This document shows positions 15,955 through 23,398 of a stretch of 27,642 nt of DNA, in pieces; the stretch's first letter is position 1, and every line of letters begins with the position of its first letter. The stretch is from Borrelia coriaceae (GTDB lineage Bacteria > Spirochaetota > Spirochaetia > Borreliales > Borreliaceae). The notes beneath the pieces were generated by a model that was given only the letters and a program-made list of their open reading frames with translations, did no database searches and was not told the origin of the DNA. The position numbers were made by a program, and so were the translations under genes. The stretch spans positions 1 to 27,642 of the forward strand of contig NZ_CP075089.1 in the NCBI RefSeq assembly GCF_023035295.1, given 5' to 3'.

Positions 15955-16527
15955 ATGGAAAATCTATTTAAACGATTAAAACAAAAAGCAGAAAATTTAA
16001 AATTAAACACAACCAAACAAAAAGCCAAAAACACCTTCAATAGAACAGAAATAATAAACGGAAAAAAAATATATCACACAAAACTATTCAATGACTTTTA
16101 CACATTTGGCGTCAACAAAAAACAAAAAAATAAATTCTTAATAGCTCTTAAGAAATATTCACAACCAAACAAAGAAAAAAATATATATATATTTCATCTA
16201 TTCAGCGTCAAAGGAAAAGATGAATTTCTAGGAATCCATTATTCTATCAAAAAAATACAAAAACCTTTAGTCATTCAAAATATAGAAAAAAATGAGTTTT
16301 ACACAATAAGATGGTGTGTTTGTATGGAATTTAGATTTAAAACAGGTTCTATTATATGTTATCTTACAAACTTTTACTCCTTGCTAAGAAAAGATAAAAC
16401 AAAAACTGAATATTATAAAAAACTATTAAACATAACTCTAGAAATTGAAAGACAAGTATACACCTTCTACAATAAAAACTTGCCCGGAGCAATAATAACT
16501 GAATGGATAGAAAAAAAACAAAAATAA
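15955..16527 (+). CDS. PF50 plasmid maintenance protein (DUF226)
   Basis: This is a 190-residue basic protein of the Borrelia PF50 (DUF226) family, found next to PF57 and PF32 in plasmid maintenance clusters. Typical parts are the N-terminal FKRLKQKAENL, the centre NGKKIYHTKLFNDFYTFGV and IFHLFSVKGKDEFLGIHYS, and the C-terminal EIERQVYTFYNKNLPGAI. AGGA precedes the ATG. The last 25 bases overlap a decayed ParA start (16503), the gene order expected of an intact cluster. Its paralog at 12090-12424 is a pseudogene. A promoter-like pair lies within its 3' end (16445-16473). Exact function is unknown; it is likely to work with PF57 and the parA-PF49 pair. Confidence 0.9.
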   Translation: MENLFKRLKQKAENLKLNTTKQKAKNTFNRTEIINGKKIYHTKLFNDFYTFGVNKKQKNKFLIALKKYSQPNKEKNIYIFHLFSVKGKDEFLGIHYSIKKIQKPLVIQNIEKNEFYTIRWCVCMEFRFKTGSIICYLTNFYSLLRKDKTKTEYYKKLLNITLEIERQVYTFYNKNLPGAIITEWIEKKQK

Positions 16528-16589
16528 CAACCATGATATCAGTCAAAATAAATATAAAAGTAGGATATCCCAATCATTATTCTATTTAA
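16503..16589 (+). pseudogene. decayed PF32/ParA 5' stub
   Basis: A 28-codon ORF begins MDRKKTKITTMISVK, matching MDKKKTKIITIASIK of the intact ParA, and then loses the Walker A glycines (KVGYPNHYSI where GVGKSTSAI is expected) and stops. A few bases further, ATTGACTCAACATTTCAA recalls the A' region (LLIDMDAQAS) in decayed form. So a full ParA once followed this PF50. No PF49 trace is seen after it. Confidence 0.85.
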
Positions 16590-16714
16590 CATTATAGAAA
16601 AAATATTGACTCAACATTTCAACAGAATACCAAATAACGCAAACACACAAATAATACACATAACTTAAAGCAAAATTTACCAAAAAATTATTTTTTTATA
16701 TCAAACACAAATAT

Positions 16715-16742
16715 TTGAAAATTGACAAAATTGTTGTATAGT
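16715..16742 (+). promoter_or_regulatory. promoter of the candidate small RNA
   Basis: TTGAAA (16715-16720), a 16-bp spacer and TATAGT (16737-16742). A second -35-like TTGACA lies at 16722-16727 but is poorly spaced. No ORF follows before the terminator at 16801-16856. Confidence 0.6.
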
Positions 16743-16748
16743 TTATTT

Positions 16749-16862
16749 AAGGTTTGATACACTTACGTATCACTCTTTCAGAAAAAGAAATTATAAAACC
16801 AATTAAAGGTTTTGTTAGAGACTTTAGGTATAAAATCTCTAATAAGACCTTTAATTTTTTAT
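16749..16862 (+). ncRNA. candidate ~115-nt small RNA at the origin
   Basis: The segment runs from a predicted start just after the promoter to a strong terminator. It contains a small hairpin TGATAC/GTATCA (16755-16772), an A-rich single-stranded middle, and a long terminal stem: AATTAAAGGT (16801-16810) with ACCTTTAATT (16847-16856), and TTAGAGA (16815-16821) with TCTCTAA (16836-16842), separated by a symmetric 4x4 internal loop. A T6 run ends it. There is no ribosome site and no ORF. A copy-number or maintenance role is a guess from position. Confidence 0.55.
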
Positions 16863-17008
16863 TGTAAAAACATCTATGCGTCTCAAAAAAGTGAAAAGTT
16901 TTATTCATAATCCCGATATATGAAAGCTCAACAAATAAAATACACGTGAATCATATTGAAAATGAACTATTATAATAATTAGAAAATAAAACAATTTAAT
17001 AAAAAAAA

Positions 17009-17077
17009 TAACTTTCCCAAACGGAGAGGAGGGAAAGTTAATAATGTACCAAAAGAATAAAGACATACTTTAGGTAC
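17009..17077 (+). promoter_or_regulatory. two consecutive hairpins, the first holding a ribosome site
   Basis: Hairpin 1: TAACTTTCCC (17009-17018) with GGGAAAGTTA (17031-17040), 10 bp, loop AAACGGAGAGGA, so GGAGAGGAGGG is in the loop and right arm. An ATG at 17044 opens a 9-codon ORF (MYQKNKDIL, stop at 17071-17073). Hairpin 2: GTACCAAAAG (17046-17055) with CTTTAGGTAC (17068-17077), one mismatch. A TATAAT at 16971-16976 could start the transcript. The design resembles a leader or riboregulator, or a decayed gene start. Confidence 0.45.
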
Positions 17078-17098
17078 GCATAAGTTAAAAGAAGGTGA

Positions 17099-17130
17099 AT
17101 GGAACTCATTTCACAGAGTTCCATTTATTT
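17099..17130 (+). terminator. Rho-independent terminator
   Basis: ATGGAACTC (17099-17107) pairs perfectly with GAGTTCCAT (17116-17124), followed by TTATTTT. It ends the structured region at 17009-17077. Confidence 0.75.
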
Positions 17131-17334
17131 TAAATGAAATAAAAGCTTTCAAAAAGCCACCAAATATTACTTCAATAAAAAAACAATACTTAAGATTATC
17201 CAATATCATTAAAGATAGTTTTTCCATTATATTTATTGTATATCGTGATTTTGAAAATTCAATATCTTAATACACAAAATAGAGTGTTTAATTTTGAAGT
17301 TTTTATTTGTTTAATTAAGTATAAAATTAATTCT

Positions 17335-17631
17335 ATGAGAATGATAGAAGGACACTCTTTTTACAAGGTTTCTGAGGCACAAGAAGTCCTTAAAAGTAAG
17401 TTTAACTATAAAATTACAAAGAGTCATTTAAGATACAAATTAGAAGTTCTGGAATGTTATATCAGAGTGGGGAATATTATGTTAATTCCCGAAGACTTTT
17501 TGATATATTTAACCCTTAGCTTGCTTGAGTTTAAAAATAATGAAAGGTATAAATTTGAGATAAAAAGAAAAATTAGGGAAAAGATGCCAAAATTTAGAAA
17601 ATTAATATCAAAAGTAATAACAAGAGAATGA
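17335..17631 (+). CDS. hypothetical 98-residue protein, helix-turn-helix-like
   Basis: I do not recognise this protein. The frame is open from a TTG at 17236, but the first 33 codons look non-coding; ATG 17335 (MRMIEGHSFYKV) is preferred, with no clear ribosome site, so the start is uncertain (17341 is an alternative). The part YKVSEAQEVLKSKFNYKITK looks like the paired helices of a small DNA-binding fold, and the C-terminus is very basic (FEIKRKIREKMPKFRKL). It is the first gene right of the skew switch and has G-rich + strand codons. A regulatory or replication-linked role would fit the position but is a guess. Confidence 0.6.
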   Translation: MRMIEGHSFYKVSEAQEVLKSKFNYKITKSHLRYKLEVLECYIRVGNIMLIPEDFLIYLTLSLLEFKNNERYKFEIKRKIREKMPKFRKLISKVITRE

Positions 17632-18059
17632 ATATAATGAATTAAATATACAATTTAATTACATAGAGCAAATATTATTAGAATTAGACTTGTTAAAAAC
17701 ATGACTTTTTGTGTTTCTTCTAGTATTATCGAGTATAGCAGTATTAATATAAATCCAATATTTGGTTAATATGATTCAATTTATATTGACAAAATATTTA
17801 TGATATGGTTGAATATAGATTCAGGCTTTTTCTTTCAAATAGGAGAGGTATTATGAAAAAGAGTTTTGATAACAAAATGATATAGTCCATTTATCAATAC
17901 TTTGTAATGAATTTTAATATTTGTGCTTATGCTAGGCAAGTTTATCTTTTATAAGACCTTAATATAAAAATTAGGAACAAGATGATAAATAATCTGTAAA
18001 AATAGTTTTAATTAATGATTGTAAGCGGCAATGTTAGTCGCAACTTAATGTAATTCTTC
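17632..18059 (+). other. decayed small gene with ribosome site and promoter-like box
   Basis: TTGACA (17786-17791) with TTGAAT 17 bp on, then AGGAGAGG (17841-17848) and ATG 17853 look like a real gene start. The frame (MKKSFDNKMI) stops after ten codons and no later frame is recognisable. A hairpin terminator follows at 18060. The rest of the gap from 17632 holds nothing I can see. Confidence 0.4.
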
Positions 18060-18102
18060 AAGTCATATTCTAATGGTAAAACATTGTGAATGTGGCTTTT
18101 TT
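18060..18102 (+). terminator. hairpin terminator
   Basis: AAGTCATATTC (18060-18070) pairs with GAATGTGGCTT (18088-18098) over 11 bp including two G-U pairs, and a run of T follows. It would end the decayed transcription unit that starts at 17853. Confidence 0.65.
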
Positions 18103-18314
18103 ATAATTCAATTAATAGTATTAAATTATGTTTTATCATTTTTATGTAAGACCTACAAAAACAAAAATTTCACCTATAGGTTTTTAATAATTGTTATAGC
18201 ATTAATTATGTATGAACTTTAATTTTTTATCTTATATTGGAATTATATTTTTTACTATATCAGGCATGAATAACCACATTTCATATAACAATATTAATAC
18301 TGTGGGCGAATATT

Positions 18315-18890
18315 ATGATTAAGGCAATAGATAAAACATTTTTTAATTTGATCTAGAGCAAATCTAAAGAAAGTAGTATTAATCTTAGTGGATATCCAAA
18401 ACGATTTTTTATCGTCAGAAAGACTTTCTGTCCCTTATGATAATAATATTATTCATTCAGTAAACCAACTATCAGGCTTATTTAGAAAACCATCGTTACA
18501 ACTAAAGATTTAGATTGTTAGAACTTATATAAATTTTAAGTAATTTTAGTTATAACACTTGGTCTGAACATTGTATGCAAAATATATGGGAACCAAAGTT
18601 CTCAAACGACTTAAATGTTAAAGAAGTGATAGCCGTTTTTTTTAAAAAACAGCTAAGATAAAAATTATGACGGTTATGGTGAATTTTATAAAGATTCTAG
18701 TAAAAAAATAATAGCTCTTTTAGATTATTATTTATAATAAGCCAACTGTATTGAACTTTGATATAAGTGCAATACCATTAATACTTGCAATTTAAGATTT
18801 CAGCCTTATTGAATTGAGCTATGTTACAAGTAAATATTTCTTCTTTGCCAAGACAGATCGTCATGGGATTTGAAAGGTTTTAGTATATTA
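18315..18890 (+). pseudogene. pncA: nicotinamidase (pncA) pseudogene
   Basis: Different frames give, in the right order, the landmarks of a PncA nicotinamidase: VVLILVDIQNDFLSS with SVPYDNNIIHSVNQL (from 18373), IVTTKDLDC (compare TTKDWHxxxH, the metal site), WSEHCMQNIWEPKF (compare WPxHCxQxTxGAEF) and KNYDGYGEFYKDSSKK (compare DSYSGFYDN). The catalytic Asp remains. The metal-binding Trp-His is changed and no catalytic Cys motif can be found. At least three frameshifts and several stops make it non-functional. In B. burgdorferi pncA lies on lp25 and supports NAD synthesis from host nicotinamide. Here only the fossil remains; an intact copy may exist elsewhere in the genome. The start ATG 18315 is the likely original. 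Confidence 0.8.
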
Positions 18891-19123
18891 ACTTGTTTGG
18901 CAGGAGATGGGTATGGTTTACAGTTGACTGTAGCCTTATAAAGTTAAAATTTATATATTTAAGTTGTACTCTACATTTATTTATATTACAAATGCAATCA
19001 AAAGCGTCTTCGAAATTTTTATATATAAATGCGTATAGTATTATATACCAATGATAATCAAAGTTATTTAGAATACAGGTTTTAAAATTCATAATTTTGT
19101 AGTATAATAAAAAGCTGTTATTT
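18891..19123. other. intergenic before the 19124 lipoprotein
   Basis: TATAAT at 19103-19108 is a possible -10 for the next gene, without a good -35. A - strand reading frame crosses here (18880-19203) but has no ribosome site and no protein-like features. Confidence 0.4.
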
Positions 19124-20008
19124 ATGAATATCATGATAAATCCGTTGGTTATTATTAATTTAGTTATTATCTTGAATGGTTGTAGTGTGGATAAAAAAGG
19201 CAATGTAGGTACGCAATTTTATGAGAATAATTTAGATATGTTGTTATACGATAATGATTCAGATCATAATAATTTTCAAGATGACCAAGATATTTGGCAA
19301 CATTCCCAAGACGGTAAAAAACAAATCGAAAAGAGTAACATTGGGCAAACAGATGCAAATAATAAGGCTAAAGAAATAATTCAAAAAGAAATCTTACATG
19401 ATCATATAGATGATCAAAGGATTGCAAGTGCAGATATTTTAGAAGTTGAGAAGTTAGATGGTTATCTGTTACGAGATAATATACTGTTTTCTGTACAAAG
19501 TGACATAAGCTATGTAAGCGAACAAATAGTTTTTAATGAAGCTTTTAAAAGCAATGATATATTATCAAAGATAATGTTTGAAAAAGAATTGTTAGAAACT
19601 TATAAACAAAAATTGAAAAATACTCTAAATGAAGAACAAAAAAAAGCATTAGAATTTTTGGAAAGAGCTTTGGTTAATAAAGTCGATAAGTTAAATGAAG
19701 TTTTAGGCTTAGATGAAGATGAAATTAAAAATATGCTTGATATAATAAGCAAAAATTTAGACAGTATAAGGGAACTTGAATCTGTTAATGAGCTTATTTT
19801 AGATTTTGATAATTTCGATAGTGAAGAACTTGTATTGAAGATGAGTAATGAGGTTAGAGTTGAGTATACAGAAGTAAAAAATGACCTAAGTGAAAAAATC
19901 GAACCTTCATTGGATGATTATTCGTCTGTTATAGATGCTCATTTCAATGATGATGATATAAAATCTAGTGTGAATAATATCAATTCTATTGAAATTTTAT
20001 CACCTTAG
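19124..20008 (+). CDS. lipoprotein with an Mlp-like segment
   Basis: This is a 294-residue acidic predicted lipoprotein. The signal peptide is hydrophobic but carries no N-terminal lysine, and ends at lipobox ILNGC (Cys20). A long Asp/Asn/Gln-rich linker follows. Residues about 170-208 (EEQKKALEFLERALVNKVDK, then LNEVLGLDEDEIKNMLDII) have the layout of the Mlp family core (EEKxAxxFLxxxL...LNxILxLDExKIKxxLDHI) and also recall repeat units of larger relapsing-fever lipoproteins. The C-terminus is acidic. No ribosome site is visible before ATG 19124 or ATG 19133, so translation may be poor. Function is unknown. Confidence 0.65.
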   Translation: MNIMINPLVIINLVIILNGCSVDKKGNVGTQFYENNLDMLLYDNDSDHNNFQDDQDIWQHSQDGKKQIEKSNIGQTDANNKAKEIIQKEILHDHIDDQRIASADILEVEKLDGYLLRDNILFSVQSDISYVSEQIVFNEAFKSNDILSKIMFEKELLETYKQKLKNTLNEEQKKALEFLERALVNKVDKLNEVLGLDEDEIKNMLDIISKNLDSIRELESVNELILDFDNFDSEELVLKMSNEVRVEYTEVKNDLSEKIEPSLDDYSSVIDAHFNDDDIKSSVNNINSIEILSP

Positions 20009-20362
20009 TTCAATTTTGATTTTTCAGAATCTTCTCTTACTATAGAAAATATAGATATATCATTTGTGTATAAATTTATGTTAAATTGATAGGATTGACA
20101 TATTTCTTTAGATATGGTCATATATTTTTTATGAGATATTTGGTCTTTTGTGCTATTTCAGATAAACGATATTTCTCTATTATACTTGGGTTAGTATTAA
20201 CATAATTTTGTTTTTGGATGAGATTGATAGATATAAAAGTTTATTCTATAATTTTTGACTTAAGTGTTAGCATCAATCATTTGCACTGAATATCACATTA
20301 TAGGATAATTGATAATTGGTTTGGCTTATTAGGAATTACTTCTATATCTTGATATTTATTTG
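20009..20362. other. intergenic, nothing recognised
   Basis: No ORF, hairpin terminator or repeat that I can support. The downstream end of the lipoprotein gene lacks an obvious terminator. Confidence 0.5.
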
Positions 20363-20599
20363 TTATTTAAGATATATAAATATACAGAGACTAACTATTG
20401 TTATTCCTATGAGAGTATATTTATAATATTGATTGGCAGTGAATAAATATAAAGTTAAAATTAACATTTCAAGCATTAAATGGAAAATTTGAAAGTTTCT
20501 TTTAAGTAATGTACATAAATTGAAAATAAGCTTTTTTAGCTTGTTGTAAAAGCATGCTATACATAAAGTTAGACAAGAATACATAATTATTGAAGCCAT
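20363..20599 (-). CDS. small two-helix membrane protein, hypothetical
   Basis: The 78-residue product (from MASIIMYSCL) has two hydrophobic segments, near residues 2-15 and 43-74, split by a basic stretch (NKLKKLIFN... LLKRN). The frame opens four codons earlier, but ATG 20599 has GAGGG about 7 nt before it and is preferred. A TATAAT on the - strand (20627-20632) may be the -10. No family is recognised. A cysteine in LCIAC could mimic a lipobox, but the surroundings are not typical. It could be a chance frame in decayed DNA. Confidence 0.4.
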   Translation of the reverse strand: MASIIMYSCLTLCIACFYNKLKKLIFNLCTLLKRNFQIFHLMLEMLILTLYLFTANQYYKYTLIGITIVSLCIFIYLK

Positions 20600-20708
20600 A
20601 AGAACCCTCATATTAATATTGTCTTAATTATAGCTCGAGTTTTTAAAGATACATAATTTTATGCTAATGAGTTTTGTTTTTTATTGCTTTTTTTGTTATT
20701 ATAGTTGA

Positions 20709-20739
20709 TATATTGTTAGCTTTTAAAGCCAACAATATA
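20709..20739. repeat. long hairpin between divergent small genes
   Basis: TATATTGTT-A-GCTTT (20709-20723) pairs with AAAGC-C-AACAATATA (20725-20739): 14 bp with one mismatch and a single-base loop. A T-rich run lies upstream on the + strand. It sits between the - strand small membrane ORF and the + strand 20915 gene. Confidence 0.6.
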
Positions 20740-20914
20740 ATTGTTTATTACACATGTTTTAAAATACTATGATAGATAATCTAATATTCTTTTGTATTAA
20801 GACGAGTATAGCTTTACGAAATTATGTGTTTTGGATTTATATATTAATATAAATAGTTTTGATTTGTTAGTATGAAAGTGTTTATTTTATTCGCGCTTGT
20901 TTAAGGATCATTAT

Positions 20915-21187
20915 ATGAAAGTGATTAAGTTTCCTAAGAGGAAGAGTTTTAAGTCTGAACAAATTGATATTGAAACATTTATAGCTCAAGTTGATTATAC
21001 TACTGCGCAGTTGGATAGAGAATTCAGAGAGTTTCAAAGACAGTATGGACTAGATAAAGGGCTTGATGATTGGATGGCACATATAGAAAGGGAAAGCTAT
21101 CTTAGAAATCAGAAAATTCAGGTAAGATCTGAAACTTTGAGTTTTCGTTTTGAAAAAAGCCTTAATAATAAGTTGAAAAATAAATAA
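20915..21187 (+). CDS. conserved-looking small protein upstream of thyX
   Basis: This is a 90-residue basic, soluble protein that starts MKVIKFPKRKSFKSEQ. The middle is predicted helical with acidic and aromatic residues (TTAQLDREFREFQRQYGL, then DDWMAHIERESYLRNQ). It has no signal peptide, membrane segment or known motif. The frame opens at a TTG (20897), but ATG 20915 has AAGGA 9-13 nt upstream and is preferred. It lies 229 bp before thyX in the same direction, but thyX has its own promoter. Good coding pattern with no stops suggests a real gene. Function unknown. Confidence 0.65.
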   Translation: MKVIKFPKRKSFKSEQIDIETFIAQVDYTTAQLDREFREFQRQYGLDKGLDDWMAHIERESYLRNQKIQVRSETLSFRFEKSLNNKLKNK

Positions 21188-21335
21188 AAATATAACCTAA
21201 TATTGGTTAATTCCTTTATCTTTTTAAGCTTTTCATAATTTTTTTTAGATTGAGGGTTTTGCTTTCCTTATAACTTGGATTTCTAATTAATATTAGAATA
21301 TTAAAAAGTCATTTAAGTTTTCTGTAAGTCTTAGT

Positions 21336-21364
21336 TTGACGAATTTTACATATTTTATTAATAT
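21336..21364 (+). promoter_or_regulatory. promoter of thyX
   Basis: TTGACG (21336-21341), a 17-bp spacer and TAATAT (21359-21364). The predicted leader is about 45 nt and ends in GAGGG before the TTG start. Confidence 0.65.
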
Positions 21365-21416
21365 AAAATTAAAAAACAATATATGATAATTTTAAATTTA
21401 TGAGGGTGTATACTTT

Positions 21417-22256
21417 TTGAATACTAATGTTGAAAAAAGAGATTTATTAAATAAGGAATATAAAGTTTTAGATAAAGGCTTTATAAAGCTTATTGATTAT
21501 ATGGGTAGTGATGATAGGATAGTACAGGCATCAAGAATTTCATATCGAAGTGAGAGCATTAAGAGAGAAGATGATGAGCTTATTGATTACTTAGTGAGAA
21601 ACGAACATACAAGTCCATTTGAACAAGTAGTATTTACATTTTATGTTAAGGCCCCGATATTTGTTGCAAGACAATGGATGAGACACAGAACAGCAAGAAT
21701 TAATGAAGTATCTGGTTCATATAGTCTGCTTAGGGAAGAATTTTATGTTCCTTTAGAAGAGGATATAAGCATTCAAAATGTTGATAGTAATCAAAATGAG
21801 TGTGAGAGAATTGAAACTAACTTTGTAAAAGATATAGTAAGTGATTTAAAAGCGAGTCAAAAATCTTGTTACAAGCTATATCAAAATATGATAGATAGCA
21901 ATGTTTTAAAGGAAGTTTCTAGAATAGTTTTACCTTTAAGCTTGTATACTGAATGGTATTGGCAGATTGATTTAAAAAATCTTTTTCATTTTATAAAATT
22001 AAGATTAGCATTAAGTGAGTCAAAAGAAGTGAATGAAACCTCATCAAAAGAAATGCGTGAGTATGCCAAGCTATTGCTAGATGTCGTTGAGGAAATTGTG
22101 CCGATTGCTACTAGAAGTTTTAAAAATCATATTTTGAAGGGGTGTAGATTTTCTTATGAAGAGATAATAGCAATTTCTGGTGCTTTGGATATCAGTAAGT
22201 TAAAATTGGATGGTCAAGCATTAAAAAGATTAAAAGATAAGCTTAATGTTAAATAG
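21417..22256 (+). CDS. thyX: flavin-dependent thymidylate synthase ThyX
   Basis: ThyX makes dTMP from dUMP using methylenetetrahydrofolate, FAD and NADPH, independent of ThyA. The 279-residue protein carries the family signature RHRTARINEVS (RHRx7S, residues 89-99), the substrate-site block HTSPFEQ (64-70), and SRIVLPLSLYTEWYW (168-182) with the arginine and aromatic residues typical of the active site. Length is slightly above the usual 220-260. The start is TTG with GAGGG 10-14 nt upstream; no better ATG precedes the conserved part. It is a single gene with its own promoter and a strong hairpin terminator. In B. burgdorferi thyX (BBA76) lies on lp54, so a plasmid site is normal for the genus. 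Confidence 0.95.
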   Translation: MNTNVEKRDLLNKEYKVLDKGFIKLIDYMGSDDRIVQASRISYRSESIKREDDELIDYLVRNEHTSPFEQVVFTFYVKAPIFVARQWMRHRTARINEVSGSYSLLREEFYVPLEEDISIQNVDSNQNECERIETNFVKDIVSDLKASQKSCYKLYQNMIDSNVLKEVSRIVLPLSLYTEWYWQIDLKNLFHFIKLRLALSESKEVNETSSKEMREYAKLLLDVVEEIVPIATRSFKNHILKGCRFSYEEIIAISGALDISKLKLDGQALKRLKDKLNVK

Positions 22257-22378
22257 TCTAACGAGTATAAGAAGTTTTTCCTAATTGTATATTTAGTAAT
22301 AGTAATAATGAATTATATTTGTAATTTCTGTGGTTTTTGATTTTATAAGTAGTTTGTTTGTAGCATTTTAGGTATTAT

Positions 22379-22411
22379 CTAATTCAATATGTATATTACA
22401 TATTGAATTAG
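22379..22411. terminator. bidirectional terminator between thyX and the lipoprotein pseudogene
   Basis: CTAATTCAATATGTA (22379-22393) pairs perfectly with 22397-22411, a 15-bp stem with a 3-base loop. On the + strand AAGATTTTTTAT follows. It lies between convergent units. Confidence 0.8.
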
Positions 22412-22433
22412 AAGATTTTTTATATTAATTAGT

Positions 22434-23340
22434 TTAATTGGTCTCGTGTTTATAAGCAGAAATTAATGTATCAATAGCGTTAGCAAAAGTTGTTCCTCCA
22501 GTGTAGTTGTCTTTATTCAAATTTATAGCACATTGTTTTGTTTATTCTATAATATTTTCTAATTGAAAAGCCATGACTCTTAATGCACCAATAATAGGGC
22601 TGAGAGCTACCGATGTTAACTTCTTGATGGAAAGTCTTAGCAGAATTAGCGAAAGAGTGAGCAGCCTTGATGAAATTATTAGAGTTAAAGTTAGAAGTGA
22701 TGTTAACAAAAGCATCGATATAAGCTGTGACTGCAATATTTATAGTAGTAATGAAAGCCTCACCAGCATCTTTAATGGTTTGAAATGCTTGAGTAGTATT
22801 TTGATCTTTTACAAGGTTAGCTTGTTCTATAGCTTGTTTTAAGCTTTCAATTGAGTTAATCAATGCTTGAGGCTTAGTATCTTTTATAGATTCTGCTAGT
22901 GTTTGTAGGTCTTTAATGAGATCAGGCTTATTAAGTTTTTCAATAGCATTTTTGCGTATTTGAGCATTTGTTTCGCTAGTGCAAAATACCATGTGATCTT
23001 TGCTACATTGAGTATTACGATTATAAATATTTTTTAGGGTATCATAATAGTCTTTAGAATCGATAAGAAACTTTTGTAATCTTTCTATATTCTCTTATGT
23101 TAACTTTGAAGGTTGTACTTGAATTATATGTTCTTTTTTTTCTTCTTTAGGATATATAGAAGAATTTATTGTTTTTTGTAAATGATGATCTTGCATATAA
23201 CTTAAAGTGTGTTTGTGTTTTTCCTTTTCTTGAGTTCTGCTAGCATTTGTCATAGTATCATGAAATTCGAATGAATTATTATTTTCTTTTATTTTTTTAA
23301 CTAATTGAATGGCCTTATTGAATATTATATTTACTCCCTT
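22434..23340 (-). pseudogene. broken lipoprotein-type gene of unknown family
   Basis: Read on the - strand, one frame runs from NKAIQLVKKIKENNN to QVQPSKLT, meets a TAA (23098-23100 region) and continues ENIERLQKFLIDSKDYYDTL and on to about 22590. A frameshift moves the C-terminus to another frame (SPIIGALRVMAFQLENIIE, a stop, then NYTGGTTFANAIDTLISAYK). The signal peptide is missing and a stop lies near the presumed 5' end. Helical, Lys/Asn-rich composition resembles Borrelia surface lipoproteins, but I do not recognise the family. A shorter remnant of the same gene lies at 3127-3290. An ORF at 22513-22992 within it is only part of the frame. Confidence 0.75.
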
Positions 23341-23398
23341 ATCCTATTCATGTTTATTAAATAAATATCCTCAGATTTACCTTAGTCATTACTTTACG

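Larger units (their letters stand above)
16590..17235. other. candidate replication origin region (GC-skew switch)
   Basis: The + strand is C-richer than G to the left (e.g. 16021-16080: 11 C, 5 G) and G-richer to the right (e.g. 17521-17580: 12 G, 1 C). The change falls within this gene-poor 650 bp, which also holds the candidate small RNA and a run of hairpins. A single switch beside the maintenance genes is the pattern of a bidirectional origin on a Borrelia linear replicon. Confidence 0.5.

Noticed and set aside
16364..16573. - strand ORF over the PF50 3' end (and its counterpart at 12347-12556)
   Set aside because: Both are antisense shadows of the homologous PF50/ParA junction.
18880..19203. 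- strand ORF of 107 codons across the 19124 lipoprotein start
   Set aside because: No ribosome site, no recognisable domain, and it overlaps the signal peptide of a better-supported gene.
22542..22842. Overlapping ORFs on both strands near 22.5-22.8 kb as separate genes
   Set aside because: The - strand ones are two frames of the same broken gene; the + strand one is antisense and has no ribosome site.
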